Of a DNA stretch of 64,000 nucleotides, positions 17,697-26,630 are shown in pieces. The translations under genes and the position numbers were made by a program. The notes under the pieces are model-generated. The model searched no databases. It was not told the origin of the DNA and worked only from the letters and a program-made list of their open reading frames with translations. Source of the DNA: Kaistia soli DSM 19436 (GTDB lineage Bacteria > Pseudomonadota > Alphaproteobacteria > Rhizobiales > Kaistiaceae); the NCBI RefSeq assembly GCF_900129325.1, contig NZ_FQUP01000006.1, positions 62,001 through 126,000 on the forward strand, given 5' to 3'. Every line of letters starts with the position of its first letter. The stretch's first letter is position 1.

Positions 17697-18126
17697 GCTG
17701 ATCTCGCGGGCGGCGTTCGAGGCGGACGTAAGCCGCCTCGACGTCGCCGCCGTGCGTCGCTGGGGGTGGGAGATCGTGTCGGCGGAATACCCCGTCCTCG
17801 ACGTCATCTTCCACCACCCGACCGCGGCGGCGCTGCGCCTGCGGCTGGAATGCGAGCAGTGGAACGAGCTGCCCCCCAGCATCCAGCTCCTGCGTGCCGA
17901 CGGCACGCCGGTGGATGCGGCGCCGCCTTCCACGAGCAGCATCTTCCATCCGTGCCCCCATCCGGTGACGGGGCGTCTGTTCGTGTGCATGCGCGGGGTC
18001 CGGGAATACCATACCCATGAAAGCCACCTCACCGAGGCATGGTCGAACTATCGCGGCACGTCGGGCAACGACCTCATCGGCATCGTCACCCAGATCTACC
18101 GCTCATGGAAGAAGACAGTAGGATGA
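17689..18126 (+). CDS. bilB: E2-like ubiquitin-conjugating enzyme (BilB-like)
   Basis: This is a 145-residue protein from the ATG at 17689, overlapping the Ubl stop by 8 nt. The C-terminal part HPCPHPVTGRLFVCMRGVRE is followed by YHTHESHLTEAW. It fits prokaryotic E2 folds: a HPN-like turn, then the presumed catalytic Cys in FVCMRG. The acidic/aromatic N-terminus (YPVLDVIFHHP) resembles the E2 beta-sheet. It should accept the activated Ubl from the E1 as a thioester and pass it to a target; in studied Bil systems the target is a phage tail protein. No E3 is present, as expected for Bil. Confidence 0.82.
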   Translation: MLELISRAAFEADVSRLDVAAVRRWGWEIVSAEYPVLDVIFHHPTAAALRLRLECEQWNELPPSIQLLRADGTPVDAAPPSTSSIFHPCPHPVTGRLFVCMRGVREYHTHESHLTEAWSNYRGTSGNDLIGIVTQIYRSWKKTVG

Positions 18127-18596
18127 CCGCGCTAAGCTGCACCACCGACACGCTCGCACGAACGATCGACATCCTGCGTGCGGGCGGCGCACGTTCCGAG
18201 GAACGCGTCGTCCTCTGGTTGGGGCCCGCCTCCGCTATCCGAGAACCGATGCCGGTGACGGAGGTCTACGAGCCGGATCAGATCACCGACATCGACTATT
18301 TCAAGCTGCCGCCGACGAGCCTGCGCGCTCTGATGACCCATCTGCGCGGCGCGCGCCTGAAGATACTGGCGCAGGTCCATAGCCACCCCGGCAGGGCCTT
18401 CCACTCGGAGGCCGACGACGAATGGGCGATCGTCCGCCATGTCGGCGCCCTGTCGCTCGTGCTGCCGGAATTCGCCCGTAACACCACGCCGGCGAACTTC
18501 GCGGAGCAGGCCGCCAGCTATCGCCTTTCCGGCGAAAACGAATGGGTTCGCGTGCCGACGGGCGGGCCGGACGGATGCATTGGAGTCGTGGGATGA
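18123..18596 (+). CDS. bilC: JAB/MPN-type deubiquitinase-like metalloprotease (BilC-like)
   Basis: This is a 157-residue protein from the ATG at 18123, overlapping the E2 stop by 4 nt (ATGA). The JAMM zinc signature is intact: VHSHPGRAFHSEADDEW supplies the two His and the Asp, with an upstream Glu in the early strand. JAB peptidases of this kind cleave after the Ubl C-terminal glycine, either to mature the precursor or to remove conjugates. The GGGGNA end of the upstream Ubl gives it an obvious processing substrate. Confidence 0.85.
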   Translation: MTALSCTTDTLARTIDILRAGGARSEERVVLWLGPASAIREPMPVTEVYEPDQITDIDYFKLPPTSLRALMTHLRGARLKILAQVHSHPGRAFHSEADDEWAIVRHVGALSLVLPEFARNTTPANFAEQAASYRLSGENEWVRVPTGGPDGCIGVVG

Positions 18597-19960
18597 TCAA
18601 CGCCAGGCAGGAGAATGCTCGGATGCTCGCATCGGCGCTCGGCGTCGACGAGGATGCCGCATCAGCCCGTCTCGAAGGACGGATCCTAGTTACGGCGGGC
18701 GAGCGCGCTTCCTGCGCCGATTGGGCCAGGGAGATCTGCGATCTTCTCGATCGCACGATGTCGGTGACGCGGGATCCGGCAGACGACGTGAAGGTCGAAC
18801 TTGTCGTCGGCGATGCCGTGCCGCGTTCGGACGCAAAGAGGTTGTATGCCAGGATCGATGCGTCGAAGGCGGTGATCGGCCTGGAACCGCCGAAGGTGGC
18901 GTCTACGGAGCCGCATCCCCTCTTCGCGGCGATCGCAGCATGTTCGGCGGCGGCGGCGACGCTGTCCCTGGCGATCGATGCCGAGGAACTTCCGAAGGTC
19001 GGCCTTCCGATCACGGTGCCGTTCGATCAGCTCGGCATCTCGCGCGAGGCTCTTGATGCGTCGATCGACCTAGACGGCGCCGCGCTCATCGGCGCTGGCG
19101 CCGTCGGCAACGCCTTCCTGCGGGCGTTGCGCCATGTCGACGCGCGGGGTACGCTGCCGATCGTCGATCCCAAGGCCGTCGGCGGCGGCAATCCGAACCG
19201 GTGCCTCTATTTCACCGAGGCCGACGTCGAGCACCCCAAGGCTGAAACTTTGGCGCGGAACGCCAGCCCCGATTTCCCGCATGTCGCGCTAATCCCCTTC
19301 AATGGGAATTTTCACGATTACGTGGCGAAGAACGGCCCTCACCGCACCGCGATCGTCACCGTCGACAGTCGTCGCGTCCGTCGCGCTATTCAGGCCGAAG
19401 TTCCCGGACGCGTGTTCGACGCGTCGACCACCGACATCCGGGCGGTGGTCGTTCATTCGCACCGCCAGCCGACTGCCAATGCGTGCCTGTCGTGCATCTA
19501 CCGCCACGTTCCCGACGAGCAGGCGCGGGAACGGGCCATCGCCGGCGGGCTCGGGATCAGCCTGGACATGGTCAGGGAAAGTCTCATCTCCGCCGATGCG
19601 GCGGCGCTAATCGCTGGCGCCCACGCGGGAATTCAGGCGGCGGCAATCGAGGGCATGGCCTATGACAGCCTGTTCAAGCAGCTGTGCGCTGAGCAGGCGT
19701 TGAAATCCGCTGAGGGCAAGCAGGTTCTCGCCCCCTTCGCGTTCGTCAGTGCTCTGGCCGGCAATCTGCTGGTGGTCGAGATGCTGCGCGTTCAGACCGG
19801 TCAGGCAGACACCAACTACTGGCAGGTCGATCCATGGGGGTCACCCATCGGGAAGCTCCGCAGCTGTCGCCCCCGCATCGTCGACTGCGAATTCTGTTCG
19901 ATCCCGCACTTCGTGGCCATTGCCGACCAGCTGTGGAGGGAGAAATCGGAGGCTGCGTGA
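18593..19960 (+). CDS. bilD: E1-like Ubl-activating enzyme, ThiF fold (BilD-like)
   Basis: This is a 455-residue protein from the ATG at 18593, overlapping the JAB stop by 4 nt. The N-terminal ~150 residues are a less conserved domain. The adenylation domain has ALIGAGAVGNAFLRAL, the acidic nucleotide contact IVDPKAVGGG, and NPNRCLYF, the E1 Asn/Arg motif. A Cys pair ACLSCIYRH near residue 300 and CEFCSIPHF near the C-terminus may hold zinc or the thioester Cys. It would adenylate the Ubl C-terminus with ATP and hand it to the E2. It is the last gene of the overlapped operon. Confidence 0.87.
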   Translation: MINARQENARMLASALGVDEDAASARLEGRILVTAGERASCADWAREICDLLDRTMSVTRDPADDVKVELVVGDAVPRSDAKRLYARIDASKAVIGLEPPKVASTEPHPLFAAIAACSAAAATLSLAIDAEELPKVGLPITVPFDQLGISREALDASIDLDGAALIGAGAVGNAFLRALRHVDARGTLPIVDPKAVGGGNPNRCLYFTEADVEHPKAETLARNASPDFPHVALIPFNGNFHDYVAKNGPHRTAIVTVDSRRVRRAIQAEVPGRVFDASTTDIRAVVVHSHRQPTANACLSCIYRHVPDEQARERAIAGGLGISLDMVRESLISADAAALIAGAHAGIQAAAIEGMAYDSLFKQLCAEQALKSAEGKQVLAPFAFVSALAGNLLVVEMLRVQTGQADTNYWQVDPWGSPIGKLRSCRPRIVDCEFCSIPHFVAIADQLWREKSEAA

Positions 19961-20148
19961 GGAGTCGAGTCGCTGGTCGCAGCAATCGAAAGACCGTTTT
20001 TCACTGCGAGCCTCTCTAAAGTGGCCTGTCGGCAATCGGCCCCGGAGCCGTCTGTCAGGGACGCGCCGCCATCCCAGTCGTTCGTCACCCTTATAGCTGT
20101 GCCCGAAAGCGGCCTGTGCAACTAACGTTGCCCCGCGCGCCAAAGGCT

Positions 20149-20418
20149 TTATCTCTGCGGCATTGCGACACCGGGTATGAGCAATTGCCGCGATAGCCTT
20201 ATGAAATTGCCGGGCTCTGGTTTGGCGCCCGGCCTCCGCTGCGAACCTGCAGCGCTCACCAAATCGATCTGACGTTCCCGACAGAGCAGCATGATGCTGG
20301 CCTCCATCTGGTCTCGGGTAGCGGCTGTGTCGTTTGCGATTCCCTCGATGAGGTGACCCACGGTTGGAACACCTTGCCGTTCAAGGGCTTCGATCCGGTA
20401 TGGCAACTGGTCTATCAT
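20149..20418 (-). CDS. Uncharacterised 89-aa protein
   Basis: The sequence MIDQLPYRIEALERQGVPTV continues into IEGIANDTAATRDQMEASIM and has natural composition with a charged, mostly helical profile. I recognise no family. Its start overlaps the stop of the next upstream minus-strand frame by 4 nt (ATGA), which supports it being a real gene in a small operon. It ends 188 bp from the Ubl operon, reading towards it. Confidence 0.45.
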   Translation of the reverse strand: MIDQLPYRIEALERQGVPTVGHLIEGIANDTAATRDQMEASIMLLCRERQIDLVSAAGSQRRPGAKPEPGNFIRLSRQLLIPGVAMPQR

Positions 20419-20627
20419 CGCCGTTTGATGTCGGCTTGGGCCTGAACGTCGAACCCGAAGTCGAAGGCGACGCCGTCCGCCCAGTGCGGGTCAAAGCCAA
20501 GCATTTTGAGGCCTGCGGCGCTGCCGGTCAGCGTTGCGCCCCCTCTTCGGCCATTCGACGTGAGCTTGATAACGACTGGAAGCTGACATCGAGATTGGTG
20601 GTGCGGCCCGTCGCTACAGGATCGCAA
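20415..20627 (-). CDS. Uncharacterised short protein, possibly a truncated gene
   Basis: This is a 70-residue frame ending AGLKMLGFDPHWADGVAFDF, then GFDVQAQADIKRR. The last ~45 residues look constrained; the first ~20 (MRSCSDGPHHQSRCQLP) do not, so this may be the surviving 3' part of a longer gene. It is coupled to the 89-aa gene by ATGA overlap and lies 19 bp after the frameshifted gene upstream. Function unknown. Confidence 0.35.
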   Translation of the reverse strand: MRSCSDGPHHQSRCQLPVVIKLTSNGRRGGATLTGSAAGLKMLGFDPHWADGVAFDFGFDVQAQADIKRR

Positions 20628-20646
20628 ACCACCTTGCGGGGGAGGG

Positions 20647-21352
20647 CTAAAACTTTATCGCCGCCAACCGAGCGGCTTGCACCTCACCAAGCTTCGCCTG
20701 TCGCTCATGCTTGTAGTCAAAGCCCTCATCCATCGCGGCAAAGAAGCGTGACTTCATGAAGTGACCCCCGACGCTCGCGCCGTCGCCATCGACGAGCCAG
20801 TCACCCGCAACCCAATAGGGAACACCGTGAAAAAGAAGGACGAGCGAGGCCGCTAATGCCCGCTCGGCAGTGCGATTGAATTCCCGAACGTCGGCTGGGC
20901 GCTCTTTCCCAGCGGTCGCGCCCGACTTGAAAGCTTCGAGCGACTGAGTAATTTGTGCCGGAGACAGATGGACGTATTGCGACGTGAGGCCGTAAAGTCG
21001 GCCAACCTCCTCAAGAAAGGGGGCTCGATATGCTTCGGGTAGAAGCGACAGGCCGATGTCCTTTTTGATCGAGATACTGGACGATGAAAATTCGCCCTTG
21101 AAGGCTTCGACCTTCGCCTCAATCTTGGTCATGTAGCTACGCTGCTGGATAGCGGCAATTTTAACGGACGCTTCGATGAGAAATCGCAACTCGCGTCGTG
21201 CCACGTTTAGAACTTCCTCCCTTACAAGAATGGAGCGACATGGCGGACTGAAGAAGGTCTTGGGACAAACACGACGGCAGGTGATTTGAAAAATAATCGG
21301 GGTCGCGTTTGGTATCCATGACCACGAACGAAATCACGGCGAGATATGCCAT
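20647..21352 (-). pseudogene. Frameshifted uncharacterised helical protein (HEPN-like?)
   Basis: The frame ending at 20647 contains RRELRFLIEASVKIAAIQQ and LYGLTSQYVHLSPAQITQSL. Its upstream continuation lies in a different frame (MAYLAVISFVVMDTKRDPDY, starting at 21352, ending SAMSLHS). The two join at ~21225-21235 as SAMSLHS|LVREEVLNVARREL, one base out of phase. The upstream part has coding-like sequence even before its Met but no start. The R-x7-H in the LYGLTSQYVH region hints at a HEPN-like fold, but weakly. The product from 21204 alone (185 aa) could still be made. Confidence 0.45.
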
Positions 21353-21727
21353 GGAGACGAATTCGGTTTCGGCGATTTCCTTGGCAAGTTCGGGCGGCAG
21401 AGTGGCAAGGTCAGTCTGTTAAAGCATTGTATCTCATAGCTGGGTTCGCGGATGTATGGGACACTCCTATCACCGGACCTGTGGCAGGGTGAAGAAATTC
21501 GCTTATGCTAACCGCAACTCGTGCGCGGTAGTACCACGCAGCCTTCGCATGTGAGACGCTGCGCTCTCCCGTTGCATCCCTCTATCAGTGCCCCTCCGGA
21601 CATCCTCGCGTGCATGGCAACGCGCCGAACAACTCACGCTCCCTATCGTGGCGATAGAAACGATCGGCCCAATCGGCGCTAGAGCAGAGATCGAAGCGGC
21701 ACTACGATAGCTTGACGGAGGGGGTTC
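21353..21727. other. Intergenic region upstream of the Gabija-like pair
   Basis: No gene is seen in this stretch. CTATCG/CGATAG (21643-21657, 3-bp loop) is a small perfect inverted repeat about 70 bp before the nuclease start. CGGAGGGGG just before 21728 is the ribosome-binding site. The promoter must lie here. Confidence 0.45.
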
Positions 21728-23812
21728 ATGGTCAAGCTATCAAACGTGCGCGTCGAAGGGTTTCGCCTGCTTGAAAGCGTGGATATCGCTATCGAGCAGG
21801 GGGCGACAGTTATTGTCGGCCGCAACAATAGCGGCAAAACCTCGCTCACCGAGGTGTTCGACAAGTTTCTCGGCGAGCGCTTCGGCTCGTTCCGTCTGGA
21901 GGACTTCTCGGCCGCCGTCCGCGCGCATTTCGTGACGGCGAAGGCGGCGCGGGATGTGGTGGACAGTCAGCCGGAAGCGGTCCTTGCCGCTCTCCCGCGT
22001 ATCGCGCTGACCCTCACCTTCACCTATGATGGCGCGCAGGCTGACCTCGGTCCCCTGTCTCCCTTCATCATCGACCTCGACCCGGCCTGCACCAGCGCCA
22101 TCGCTCTGATCGAATACTCTTGCTCGCTCAACAAACTCGCGCCGCTGCTCGATCTTCCCGACTACGAAGCCGGAGCGCAGAATGCCAACGAGGTGCTGTT
22201 CAGACACCTCCGTGATGCGATCCCCGCCGCATATTCGATCAAGTGTTTCGCGATCGACCCGACCGACGCAAACAATCGCCGGGCGTTCGACGGCACCGCC
22301 GAACTCAAGGCGCTTTTGCAAACCGGCTTCGTCAAGGCGCAGCGCACCTTGGATATGGGCAAGCGGGGCGACACCGACGTGATCGGCAAGCTTCTCAACA
22401 AGCTCTTCCGCACGGCGAGCAATCTCAACGCATCGCCGGGCGATCAGGAAATCGCCACTCAGCTCAAGGCCGCCGTCGCGGGTATCGAACAGACGATGCA
22501 GGGCGATTTTGACGATCAGCTCAAGGGGCTGTTGCCGGCGCTGAACTCATTTGGATTTCCGAGCCTCAACGACACTGAGCTGCGCCCGCAGACGCAGATC
22601 GACGTTGAGAGCCTTCTGACCGACAACACCCGTATTCTCTACACGGGGACGGATGGAGTCCATCTGCCCGAGGGCTACAACGGCCTTGGAACGCGCAACC
22701 TGATCTATATCCTGCTTCAGCTCGAAGCCCTGCACAAAACCTATCGCAGCACCGCCACCCGACCGGGGACGCATCTCGTCTTCATCGAGGAGCCGGAAGC
22801 GCACCTGCATCCCCAGATGCAGGAAGTTTTCATCACGCAGCTCAACGAAGCCATAGCCACGCTTTCGGAAAAATATCCCGGAGAGCCTGTCTGGCAGGTG
22901 CAGTTCATCGTCTCCACGCACTCCTCGCATCTAGCGAACGCGGCCCAGTTCGACGCCATCCGGTATTTCCTCAACGAGCCGACCGCCGCGCAAGGCGTCA
23001 GGCGGACGAAGGTGAAGGATTTCCGCAAGGGCGCGGCTGCGATTCAGTCGGACGATCGTAGCTTCCTCCAGCAGTATATGACGCTGACGAAGTGCGACCT
23101 CTATTTCGCAGACAAGGTGATCCTCGTCGAAGGCGCGACCGAAAAAATCCTGATGCCCCGCATCCTGAAACTGGTGGATGACACGCTTCCCCCGGAAGCG
23201 AAGCTCTGCCGGCAATATATCACGACGATGGAGGTTGGCGGCGCGCACGCGCAGGTTTTCTACCCGCTGCTGGACTTGCTCGAGCTGAAGACGCTCATCG
23301 TCACCGACATCGACGCTGTGCGCTTGCATCCCGATGGCAAGCTACGGAAATGCCCATGCGCGGAAGCGGAGCGGACTTCGAACAACGCCCTGAAAAGGTG
23401 GTTTGATGACGCCATGATCTCGGTCGCCGCGCTCACCGCGAAGACGCCGGCCGACAAAACGCGCCGATTCTGCCGCATCGCCTACCAAATGCCCGAGGAC
23501 GGTTCAGCTCACACCGCGCGGAGTTACGAAGACGCGCTGATCCTTGCCAATCTCGATCGCTTCGGGATCGCCGACGATGCGGCTGCCGCGCAGAACGCCT
23601 TCGATGCCGCGCAGGATTTCAAGAAGTCCGAGGAGGCTATCCGTTTCGCGATCATCGAGGCCGACTGGAACGTCCCCAAATACATCAAGGAAGGCCTCGT
23701 TTGGCTATCGGAGCCGCCGCCGCCGCCGGACGCGCCGCCGCCGATCGTTCCCGAAGACGTCCCGCCAGCGCCGGGTGGGGCTGACGCGCCAGCGGCCGAG
23801 GGGGCAGCGTGA
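21728..23812 (+). CDS. gajA: OLD-family ATPase/TOPRIM nuclease (GajA-like)
   Basis: This is a 694-residue class 2 OLD-type nuclease. It has Walker A VGRNNSGKTSL (residues ~31-41), Walker B HLVFIEEPEAHLHPQ, switch His FIVSTHSSHL, and a TOPRIM domain with the catalytic Glu in VILVEGATEKILMPRIL and Asp-x-Asp in LIVTDIDAVRL. It is immediately followed, with 4-nt overlap, by a UvrD-like helicase, which is the Gabija layout. Gabija GajA nicks DNA when nucleotide pools fall during phage infection. It is about 100 residues longer than the studied B. cereus protein, partly from a proline-rich tail (PPPPPDAPPPIVPEDVPPAP). Confidence 0.88.
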   Translation: MVKLSNVRVEGFRLLESVDIAIEQGATVIVGRNNSGKTSLTEVFDKFLGERFGSFRLEDFSAAVRAHFVTAKAARDVVDSQPEAVLAALPRIALTLTFTYDGAQADLGPLSPFIIDLDPACTSAIALIEYSCSLNKLAPLLDLPDYEAGAQNANEVLFRHLRDAIPAAYSIKCFAIDPTDANNRRAFDGTAELKALLQTGFVKAQRTLDMGKRGDTDVIGKLLNKLFRTASNLNASPGDQEIATQLKAAVAGIEQTMQGDFDDQLKGLLPALNSFGFPSLNDTELRPQTQIDVESLLTDNTRILYTGTDGVHLPEGYNGLGTRNLIYILLQLEALHKTYRSTATRPGTHLVFIEEPEAHLHPQMQEVFITQLNEAIATLSEKYPGEPVWQVQFIVSTHSSHLANAAQFDAIRYFLNEPTAAQGVRRTKVKDFRKGAAAIQSDDRSFLQQYMTLTKCDLYFADKVILVEGATEKILMPRILKLVDDTLPPEAKLCRQYITTMEVGGAHAQVFYPLLDLLELKTLIVTDIDAVRLHPDGKLRKCPCAEAERTSNNALKRWFDDAMISVAALTAKTPADKTRRFCRIAYQMPEDGSAHTARSYEDALILANLDRFGIADDAAAAQNAFDAAQDFKKSEEAIRFAIIEADWNVPKYIKEGLVWLSEPPPPPDAPPPIVPEDVPPAPGGADAPAAEGAA

Positions 23813-25539
23813 CCGGGCAACCATCGCCGGCCGTTGTAGCAGCTCAACAGGCACAGGCCCGCCTCGACGAATGCCTCGGCAACAGCCAGAATTTCCGGCT
23901 CGAAGCAGGCGCAGGAGCTGGCAAGACATATTCGCTGGTTGCGGCACTCAAGAAGATCATTGCCGAGAGCGGCCCGGCACTCATACACGCCGGGCAGCAG
24001 GTCGCGTGCATCACCTACACGGAGGTTGCCCGGCAGGAGATCGCTAACGAGATCGAGGAACACCCGGCCATCCTCGTCAACACCATCCACGGGTTCGGCT
24101 GGGCTTTCATCTCCCGGTTTCAAAAGACCCTGCGCGAGCTCGTCGCCGCGCATGAGCCGTACAGCGAGGCGATCGAGGCGGCGGGCGGGATTCAGGATCA
24201 GCAGGTGGACTACAATCTCGGGTTCTTCGGGATCGACGAGAAACGGATCACCCTCAACCATGACGACGTTCCGCGCTTCCTCGCGGCGATGCTCGCCAAC
24301 GCGAAATTCAAACGAATTTTCAGGAGCCTGTACCCCGTCCTTTTCATCGACGAGTATCAGGACACCGACCCGCTCGTGATGTCGGCGCTGGCCGATCATT
24401 TCTTCGCGCCGGGCGATGGTCCGATCACCGGGCTGTTCGGCGATCACTGGCAAACGATCTACCGCAAGGATCATGCGCTCCTCGATCTCCCCAACGTCGA
24501 GGGCATCGACAAGGGATCGAACTTTCGCTCGGTCCCGGTCATCGTGGATGTGCTCAACCGCCTGCGCCCGGAGCTTGTGCAGGAAGTCAACGACGTGGAC
24601 GGGCAAGGCGAAGCCCGCTTTTTCCACACTAACTTGTTTGCCGGCGCGCGTGTCGATTCCCGCAACGGCAAACAGGAATTGCCCGAAGACTCGCACGCGG
24701 CTTCGATCGAGCGCGTCCGTCAGACGTTACAGGACGAGGGCTGGGATTTCGATCCCGCGCGGACGAAGATCCTGATGCTCACCCACAACGCTATCGCGGC
24801 CGAGCGCGGTTATCCCAACATCGCCCGGATTTTCGATCGCAACGAGGCTTTCGCCAAGAAGGAAGACGCTGCGATTGCCTTCCTGGCCGATACCGTCGAG
24901 CCCATCTGCGCCGCCTACAAGGCGGGCAATTACGGGGAAATGTTCCGACTAATGGGCGGCATCCCGACCATCCGGAAGACGGCCGACAAGGCGCAATGGC
25001 AGGCCGACATGGACGCGGTAATCGCGCTTCGGGACACTGGGACCATCGGCGAACTGATCGACCATCTGAAAGGTACGCGACGGCCGCGATTGAGCGATCG
25101 TGTCGTCCACCGAGAAGATGAGATCGCAAAGCTGGGGCCCGAGCCGACCGAGGATGAGCCGAAATCGCTCAAGCGCTACCGTGAGCTGCGAAACGTCCCC
25201 TATCGCGAGTTGATCGCCGTCACCGACTTCATCAATGGCTTCACGCCCTTCGCCACCCAGCACAGCGTGAAGGGGGCCGAGTTCGAAAACGTGCTCGTCA
25301 TCCTAAGCGGCGGCTGGAATCACTACAACTGGCCGCAGTTTTTCGAACTGCTCACTACCGCCAAGATCACCGATAAAAACACGGGCGGTTTTCACCGCTG
25401 CCGCAATCTCTTCTACGTCGCCGTGTCCCGGCCGAAAAAGCGTCTTGCCGTGCTCGCAACGCAGGCGCTCGGCAATGCGGCGATGGAAGCCGTGACGCAT
25501 CTCTTCGAGACTGAAAACGTCGTTGCGCTGCCAATGTGA
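23809..25539 (+). CDS. gajB: UvrD/PcrA-like helicase (GajB-like)
   Basis: This is a 576-residue superfamily 1 helicase with a GTG start overlapping the nuclease stop (GTGA). Motifs in order: Walker A EAGAGAGKTYSLV, motif Ia CITYTEVARQEIA, motif II VLFIDEYQDTDP, motif III LFGDHWQTIY, motif V HSVKGAEFENVLVI, motif VI LFYVAVSRPKKRL. All are intact. In Gabija the helicase partner senses DNA ends or supports the nuclease complex. It is somewhat longer than the reference GajB, and the 2A/2B region appears compact. Confidence 0.88.
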   Translation: MTGQPSPAVVAAQQAQARLDECLGNSQNFRLEAGAGAGKTYSLVAALKKIIAESGPALIHAGQQVACITYTEVARQEIANEIEEHPAILVNTIHGFGWAFISRFQKTLRELVAAHEPYSEAIEAAGGIQDQQVDYNLGFFGIDEKRITLNHDDVPRFLAAMLANAKFKRIFRSLYPVLFIDEYQDTDPLVMSALADHFFAPGDGPITGLFGDHWQTIYRKDHALLDLPNVEGIDKGSNFRSVPVIVDVLNRLRPELVQEVNDVDGQGEARFFHTNLFAGARVDSRNGKQELPEDSHAASIERVRQTLQDEGWDFDPARTKILMLTHNAIAAERGYPNIARIFDRNEAFAKKEDAAIAFLADTVEPICAAYKAGNYGEMFRLMGGIPTIRKTADKAQWQADMDAVIALRDTGTIGELIDHLKGTRRPRLSDRVVHREDEIAKLGPEPTEDEPKSLKRYRELRNVPYRELIAVTDFINGFTPFATQHSVKGAEFENVLVILSGGWNHYNWPQFFELLTTAKITDKNTGGFHRCRNLFYVAVSRPKKRLAVLATQALGNAAMEAVTHLFETENVVALPM

Positions 25540-25830
25540 CCCGCGCAACGTCCGGCGCCTAATTAGGCACGATCCCAAGCTCAGAAACCAGATCAGCTAT
25601 CGCCTGTCTCTCTCGACAGAGGTTCTGCCGGAAACGCTTTGAGCGACGGTCTGCGCGTTCCAAGAGGCAAGAACGACCTCAGTGCGACGGATCGGAAAGG
25701 TTACGGCTGATCAGCCGATGTCGGCTTTAGGTAATAGCGAACTTAAAACCCGCCCATCCGCAATCGGCCCCTGTGCGGTAGGGTCCCTCGACGTTTCTCC
25801 CGTGGCCAATCAAGGCCGAGGAGAACTCAC

Positions 25831-26463
25831 ATGGGCCATTCTAAATTTGATGATGCCAGCCGCGAGCGTGCTGCTTGGAATGCCGGAAAGCATGTCGGCA
25901 CCAAGCGTCCGCTCACCCAGAAACAGATATGGGCCATTCGATTCTTCCTCGATCGCGAAAGACGCATTCGTGACCGTGCGCTGTTCGATCTGGCCATCGA
26001 CAGCAAGCTTCGCGGCTGCGACCTGGTCAAGATCAGGATCCGTGATGTGGTCGCCGGTCCGGAGATCAGGGCTCGCGCGATCGTCGTGCAACAGAAGACG
26101 GGGCGGCCGGTCCAGTTCGAGATCACAAGCGACGTACGAGCCAGCATGCTGGCTTGGCTGGAACGGCGCGGCGGCACCGTTGAGGACTATGCCTTCCCGA
26201 GCCGCATCGATCATGCGCACCACATGAGCACAAGGCAGTATGCTCGCCTAGTCGACGAGTGGGTCACCGCGATCGGCCTACGCCAAGAGGAATATGGCAC
26301 TCACTCGCTCCGTCGCACGAAAGCCTCCATGATCTACAAGGCGACGGGCAACATCCGCGCCATCCAGATCTTGCTCGGTCACTCCAAGATTGAGAACACG
26401 GTCCGATATCTTGGTGTCGACGTGGAGGACGCTCTGCTGCTGGCAGAGCAGACGGAAATCTGA
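25831..26463 (+). CDS. Short tyrosine recombinase
   Basis: This is a 210-residue, mostly catalytic-domain integrase. The active-site residues can be followed: Arg in SKLRGCDLVKIRIRD, Lys in VVQQKTGRPVQ, His-x-x-Arg in GTHSLRRTKASM, His in LLGHSKIENT, and the nucleophile Tyr in TVRYLGVD. The N-terminal arm-binding domain is almost absent, so it probably uses short core sites. It follows the Gabija-like pair after 291 bp and is closed by a hairpin terminator. Small recombinases of this type are common next to alphaproteobacterial cargo genes and may have brought in this island. Confidence 0.9.
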   Translation: MGHSKFDDASRERAAWNAGKHVGTKRPLTQKQIWAIRFFLDRERRIRDRALFDLAIDSKLRGCDLVKIRIRDVVAGPEIRARAIVVQQKTGRPVQFEITSDVRASMLAWLERRGGTVEDYAFPSRIDHAHHMSTRQYARLVDEWVTAIGLRQEEYGTHSLRRTKASMIYKATGNIRAIQILLGHSKIENTVRYLGVDVEDALLLAEQTEI

Positions 26464-26469
26464 AGTTGG

Positions 26470-26502
26470 GCGGCCATCCGCGCCCCCTCGGATGGCCGCT
26501 TT
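26470..26502 (+). terminator. Rho-independent terminator of the recombinase gene
   Basis: An 11-bp perfect stem, GCGGCCATCCG (26470-26480) with CGGATGGCCGC (26489-26499), has an 8-base loop and TTT after it. It lies 7 bp after the recombinase stop. The T-run is short, so termination may be partial. Confidence 0.65.
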
Positions 26503-26630
26503 GACGCGCAGGATATGTTGCCTGCCTGTCAGTCTTGGGTGGGAAGGAGACTGTCAGCTGTTGGGGAGGACTGGCAAACCAACGGACACCAAACTCTATA
26601 TGAGAAAATTCACAGTGTCGCCCGCAACCC

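Noticed and set aside
23524-24696. 390-residue minus-strand open frame under the nuclease and helicase genes
   Set aside because: It is antisense to two genes with full motif sets and shows only the composition expected from complementary GC-rich coding DNA.
25540-25600. GCCTAATTAGGC palindrome after the helicase gene as terminator
   Set aside because: The stem is AT-rich in its centre, has no loop and no T-run, so terminator function is not supported.
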